Assembly (NCBI RefSeq): GCF_032854445.1
Contig: NC_088295.1
Location: 66,197,249-66,261,248, forward strand
Direction of reading: 5' to 3'
DNA: 64,000 nucleotides
Source of the DNA: Liolophura sinensis
Lineage: Eukaryota; Mollusca; Polyplacophora; Chitonida; Chitonidae
Positions 59,132-64,000 of the stretch are shown in pieces. Position 1 is the first letter of the stretch, and the number at the start of each line of letters is the position of its first letter. Under the pieces are notes generated by a model. The model made no database searches, was not told where the DNA came from, and worked only from the letters and a program-made list of their open reading frames with translations. Both the position numbers and the translations under genes were made by a program.

Positions 59132-60134
59132 AATTCCTGTCCGATAGCAGGCAAAACTATATCCTCCCAGCGGGAAATTGGGTGACGGCTCATAGAGTCA
59201 TGTGTGTGAGTATAGAAACAGACTGGCGTGTTTGCTTCACACCTAAAAACGATCTTCTATATGCATATCTTCAAAGCCTTGCCGGGCGCATAAAATCAAT
59301 TTTTGTGTTCATTCCAGCGCTTTAACGCAAAGCAAATATCAAAAAGTAGAAAATCCATAGTCGTTTTAGTGAACATCCACCAGGCATTGTATAATCCTTT
59401 ACAGGTAAACTTTAACCTTTGTTTCTCGCCATTGTTTAGAGGACAGAAGTGTGATATGGCCACGCAAGCTGATACATCGATGGGTAACAAACCACGAAGG
59501 ACCGATGGTCTATATATTTACTCAAAAAACGGTAACATTTCGCGCGCTTGATTACAGGTACATGGCATGAAATATTGGTGTCAAGCTATCCTGTGCCATC
59601 TATCAACTAAGCATAAATAAATGTAAAATGATACTGCAGACAGAAAATATTTATGATAATTTTATAAACTATGCACGAAATTGTTTTCAAAATATCCGTT
59701 TATAATGACACCGTGTGAATATCCAAAGGCCTATATACGTGTACATGTGTGTGCCAAAGCCGACACTGCTGTATGTATACACTCCGTTTGTCTTTACCAG
59801 CACCCTGGTTAGTATTGATTTATTGATGGTATTTAGTGGGCGTTGCCTCAATTCAATTCACGTCAGTGTAAAAGGGAACAGATTTGTCCCATTTATATAT
59901 TTCCGATCTAAATTAATCCGCGCCATTAACGTCGACATTGCTGTCCTTCTTGGTCTAACCATGGCGAAGGTGTTTTTATTCCAGCCCACAATAAGCCCTA
60001 CACTATAACCAGGTCGCTCGTTGAAATATAATTTCTCCACAACATGGCTGATGTATGCCTATGTAGCGTATACCCTTAGCAATTTTTCAGTATTATGAGC
60101 CATTAGGTTTGTGTACATATTCTGTGTCTTCCTG
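59132..60134. other. Upstream flank of the LRR gene; no further gene recognised
   Basis: No gene on either strand is supported. Open frames of 60-97 codons at 59296-60040 lack splice context and motifs. The LRR promoter should be here, but no specific element can be named. Confidence 0.4.
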
Positions 60135-60380
60135 TGGCAGGGCGCGCCAAAGTGCTGCTGCCACTGAAGTATCATACTGAAGACACCAGACACGACACCT
60201 CACACATTACACTGACACCGGGTCAACCTGTCCTGCTTCCTTGCTCTAACCTCTCCGTGGTGAGCGACAAGCGAGGCAGCGACAAGTATCATTTCAAAGC
60301 CTTTGGTATGATTCGACCCGAAGTCTCCCGACTTCGAAGCCAACTCCCAACCTCTAACCATGAGACCACTGAAGCGGTGC
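60135..60380 (+). repeat. Interspersed repeat, second family, longest copy
   Basis: Contains GGGCGCGCCAAAGTGCTGCT, TGAAGACACCAGACACGACA, ACACTGACACCGGGTCAACC, GCTCTAACCTCTCCGTGGTG and GAAGTCTCCCGACTTCGAAG. It matches 2715-2935 (reverse orientation), and its distal end matches 56935-57010. Confidence 0.65.
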
Positions 60381-60539
60381 GACATAACGTTAAGACATGC
60401 ATAATTATTTCTTCCTTTAAATCCAGCCTCACTGTGGGGTGCGCACAAACTTAGCATTTTGCCTGTTATTTACCTCTGTGCAATGCCAATCACTGAGATT
60501 CTCTAAACTTACATTTTATTTGATATATTTGATTTAGAC

Positions 60540-60895
60540 CTATTTATTTCATTGGTATTTTTATGCCATACTCAAGAATATTTCACTTACACGACGGTGG
60601 CCAGCATTATGGTGGGAGGTAACTGGGCAGAGCTTTGGGGAAACCTACGACAATCCGCAAGTTGCTTGAACTCACAGCGACCGCATTGGTTAAAGACTCC
60701 TGTATGGGCCATTGCGCCGCACTGGCGGGCTAACCCCCTCGACCATGGAGACGCCTCATGCTGGTCTATGTCATATGTGGGAAAGTTCGTCAGAAGCTTC
60801 CCAAAGTTCGGTAGTTTACGCCGGGCACTCTGGTATCCTCCACCAATAAAAATGGCCGTCATCAAGCAGCCAAGCAACAATCGAATACATAAATA
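60540..60895 (-). mobile_element. SINE plus attached short repeat fragment
   Basis: 60540-60740 has the SINE in minus orientation (TATTTATTTCATTGGTATTT, ACTCAAGAATATTTCACTTA, CAGCATTATGGTGGGAGGTA, CTCACAGCGACCGCATTGGT). 60755-60895 holds the other block (GTGGGAAAGTTCGTCAG, CCCAAAGTTCGGTAGTTTAC) also found at 6245 and 63870, ending in an A-rich tail. It may be two nested or composite insertions. Confidence 0.75.
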
Positions 60896-61187
60896 ATAAA
60901 TAAACATGCAGGAAATGGTTCCTTCACTTAAGCTAACTTGTCGAAACTTGTCAATTTGCCAACCCATAAACATTGAACAATTTACCAATACATGATTTAT
61001 ATGATGCATTCGAATTCAGTTTATTCTCGTATGATGGGACTTCTCCTGTGTCATTTTCTCCGCCCACAGACGGATGCTGTAATACTATTATATATTCTTG
61101 CGTATATGGAGTATAAATACACCCATGAAATAAATAAATAAAATCACAAACCACTACCATCCTTGACGAATACACAGTGCTTACATC

Positions 61188-61476
61188 TAAACGTGATGTC
61201 GGGCCTCCGTGGCTCAGTCGGTTAGCGCGCTAGCGCAGCGTAATGACCCAGGAGCCTCTCACCAATGCAGTCGCTGTGAGTTCAAGTCCAGCTCATGCTG
61301 GCTTCCTCCCCGGTCGTAAGTGGGAAGGTACGTCAGCAACCTGCGGATGGTCGTGGGTTTACCCCGGGCTGTGCCCAGTTTCCTCCCACCATAATGTTGG
61401 CCTCCGTCGTATAAGTGAAATATTCTTGAGTACGGCGTAAAACATCAATCAAATAAATAAATGATTAAACGTGATG
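61188..61476 (+). mobile_element. Full-length young SINE with perfect target-site duplication
   Basis: The best copy in the window. Head GGGCCTCCGTGGCTCAGTCG with A box, GCGCAGCGTAATGACCCAGG, B box GTGAGTTCAAGTCCAGCTC, body CTGTGCCCAGTTTCCTCCCA, GTATAAGTGAAATATTCTTG and tail AAAACATCAATCAAATAAAT. It is flanked by exact 11-base direct repeats TAAACGTGATG at 61188-61198 and 61466-61476. The perfect repeats and low divergence suggest recent retroposition. Confidence 0.95.
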
Positions 61477-62434
<958 letters not shown>

Positions 62435-63130
62435 CGTGTGTGTACTGTACAATGGGTCAGGGATACAAAAGATATAATGCCCTACTATCGAGATAACATT
62501 AGTTCTTTTTTGTGTTTTTGTTTACTTTAAAATCGTCGCAACTTTTAGGCCTACTGGTCTGTTTTAACTATACAGGCTTGTATAAACGTAGATACATGTA
62601 GGTTGCTCTACATTTTGTCTTGAGGCCTATGGGAGGTCACGCTCTTTTTTTTATTTGACTATTTACTCAGTTTTTTGAGATTCTAGAAGTTCTACACATA
62701 ACGTTGGTATATATCATTATCAAGTGGAAAACTTCTGGGAGTGGACCTTATTTATAATCGCCAAAACATTAGGTCACGGGTGGGATTAATATAGACGATC
62801 ATGCGGCTTTGCTTTGCGTGATACCGCCTTAGATTGCGTCCATGTCAGCGTATATTAAGTGTACGTGCATCTGGTATACGTATGTCATTGTATTATACAC
62901 ATAGAGAAGGAGAGAAACAAACAGCTAGTCGTCGTTGGTACAGCAGTGCATGCATACGAAAATAGACCACATATCAGGAGACGTAGGCCTACAGTACCAC
63001 GCAGGTAACAACTTGTATATGCCCACATGTACTACTATGAACTTGAAGGCCTAAACAGTGCAAATCAGAGGGCGTATTCTACCTGTGGTGGCCTGCTGTA
63101 ACACATGGGCTTATTTCACACATATTACCG
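62435..63130. other. No gene or repeat recognised
   Basis: Contains two GTAGGCCTAC-like palindromes (near 62545 and 62983) but no other structure that I can support. Confidence 0.4.

Positions 63131-63182
<52 letters not shown>
63131..63182. repeat. (TA)n microsatellite
   Basis: About 25 TA repeats. Confidence 0.95.
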
Positions 63183-63184
<2 letters not shown>

Positions 63185-63204
63185 CGGTAAATATTTGTGT
63201 AAAG

Positions 63205-63375
63205 TTTGATTTATTTATTTGATGGGTGTTTTACGCCCTACCCGTAAAATCTTCTTATATTTTACTCAAACGAAGATCATCAGCATTATGGGTGGGGGGG
63301 GGGGGGGAGATGGGGCAGACACCATCCACAGGTCTCTGCACAATCTCCCACGTGCGACAGGGGTAAAGTCGGACA
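63205..63375 (-). mobile_element. Diverged SINE fragment with poly-G expansion
   Basis: TTGATTTATTTATTTGATGG, GTGTTTTACGCCCTACCCGT and ATCAGCATTATGGGTGG mark the SINE tail and body. The GGTGGG block has expanded to a run of about 15 G at 63293-63307. Confidence 0.75.
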
Positions 63376-63498
63376 TATAGACTAGCTTATAATCATAATG
63401 TAAACTGAATTCATGTATCTGTACACATTTGACGTTTAGGTAAGACTGCTAACATCATTATATACTTCTTTAGACTCATAGTTGTAGGTGGGTTCAAT

Positions 63499-63626
63499 AG
63501 TAATAATGTAGTGAAGGCATCACCACGCAAATGTAAAAGGGTTTCACAAGCTTTCGATCAACATACCGGGATAATATCAAGTGACTACCCACATTTACGT
63601 GATGATGCCTTGACCTCATTATTACT
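63499..63626. repeat. Small inverted repeat, arms about 39 bp
   Basis: Left arm 63499-63537 (GTAATAATGTAGTGAAGGCA, then TCACCACGCAAATGTA) pairs with right arm 63588-63626 (ACATTTACGTGATGATGCCT, then TGACCTCATTATTACT) with about six mismatches. The loop is about 50 bases. Possible tiny MITE. Confidence 0.75.
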
Positions 63627-63864
63627 GACATCTTTATAGTTGGGGTGGTGTTAATGTAAACAGCGCCCTTAAGTAAATTTAATCAGCAGTTAATTGCAAA
63701 TACATGTATATCTAAGCATAATTTGTTGAAGTCGACTTCACTAAGACTTACACAGTTAATGTTGCAGGAGTAGCCCTATCTGTCAGTTTATTATGGAAAC
63801 TGAAATAAAAACTGGACCCACTATATGCGCTAGACCACTAGCTACATATATATTGGATGCCCAC

Positions 63865-63950
63865 GAGTGTGAAAGTTCGTCAGTAACTGGCCAAAGGTCG
63901 GTGGTCATAACCATTGGCACCCTGCTTTGCTCCACCCGTTACACAGCTAT
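63865..63950 (+). repeat. Diverged short interspersed fragment
   Basis: GTGTGAAAGTTCGTCAGTAA, CCAAAGGTCGGTGGTCATAA and CACCCTGCTTTGCTCCACCC follow the block order of 60765-60850. Confidence 0.5.
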
Positions 63951-64000
63951 TACATAAACGAAAATGCTTGATTGTGGCAACAAATCATTTATACTACCCT

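Overview
The window is eukaryotic nuclear DNA, most likely from a marine lophotrochozoan (mollusc- or brachiopod-like). The genes are split by short-consensus GT-AG introns. The DNA is AT-rich, crowded with minisatellites and (AT)n/(CA)n runs. It holds many copies of a tRNA-derived SINE whose tail reads like TAAAACACCAATCAAATAAA. There are no bacterial features: no operons, no ribosome binding sites and no CRISPR.

Layout. 1-13 kb: no gene found; a 1.4-kb higher-order minisatellite, a second minisatellite, SINEs. 13.2-16.9 kb (+): a two-pass membrane protein (3' part), followed by two exons of an unrecognised alpha/beta-type domain. 25.6-26.5 kb (-): an intronless coiled-coil protein of 290 aa. 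28.5-39.7 kb (-): a complete 11-exon gene for isobutyryl-CoA dehydrogenase (ACAD8, 417 aa, valine breakdown in mitochondria). 40.0-43.3 kb (+): a complete-looking but frameshifted pogo/Tigger-type DNA transposon, with a PHD-like zinc finger and arrays of a GGGGCAAAACGCCCAC motif. It sits about 210 bp upstream of the ACAD8 start codon. 47.6-49.3 kb (-): a two-exon secreted protein with a cysteine-rich domain and a very acidic tail. 50.0-59.1 kb (-): a complete 13-exon leucine-rich-repeat gene (LRRC74-like, 549 aa). 59-64 kb: SINEs, microsatellites and a small fold-back element, no gene found.

The most unusual signal is in ACAD8. Two separate intronic tandem arrays are copies of its own splice junctions. 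One is 18 units of 37 bp, each copying the 3' splice site plus the start of exon 9. The other is four units of 30 bp, each copying the end of exon 3 plus its 5' splice site. The 37-bp array is open in all three sense frames and is a ladder of decoy acceptors in front of the true exon.

All exon models were built by hand from splice consensus, reading-frame continuity and remembered family sequence. No search or RNA evidence was available.
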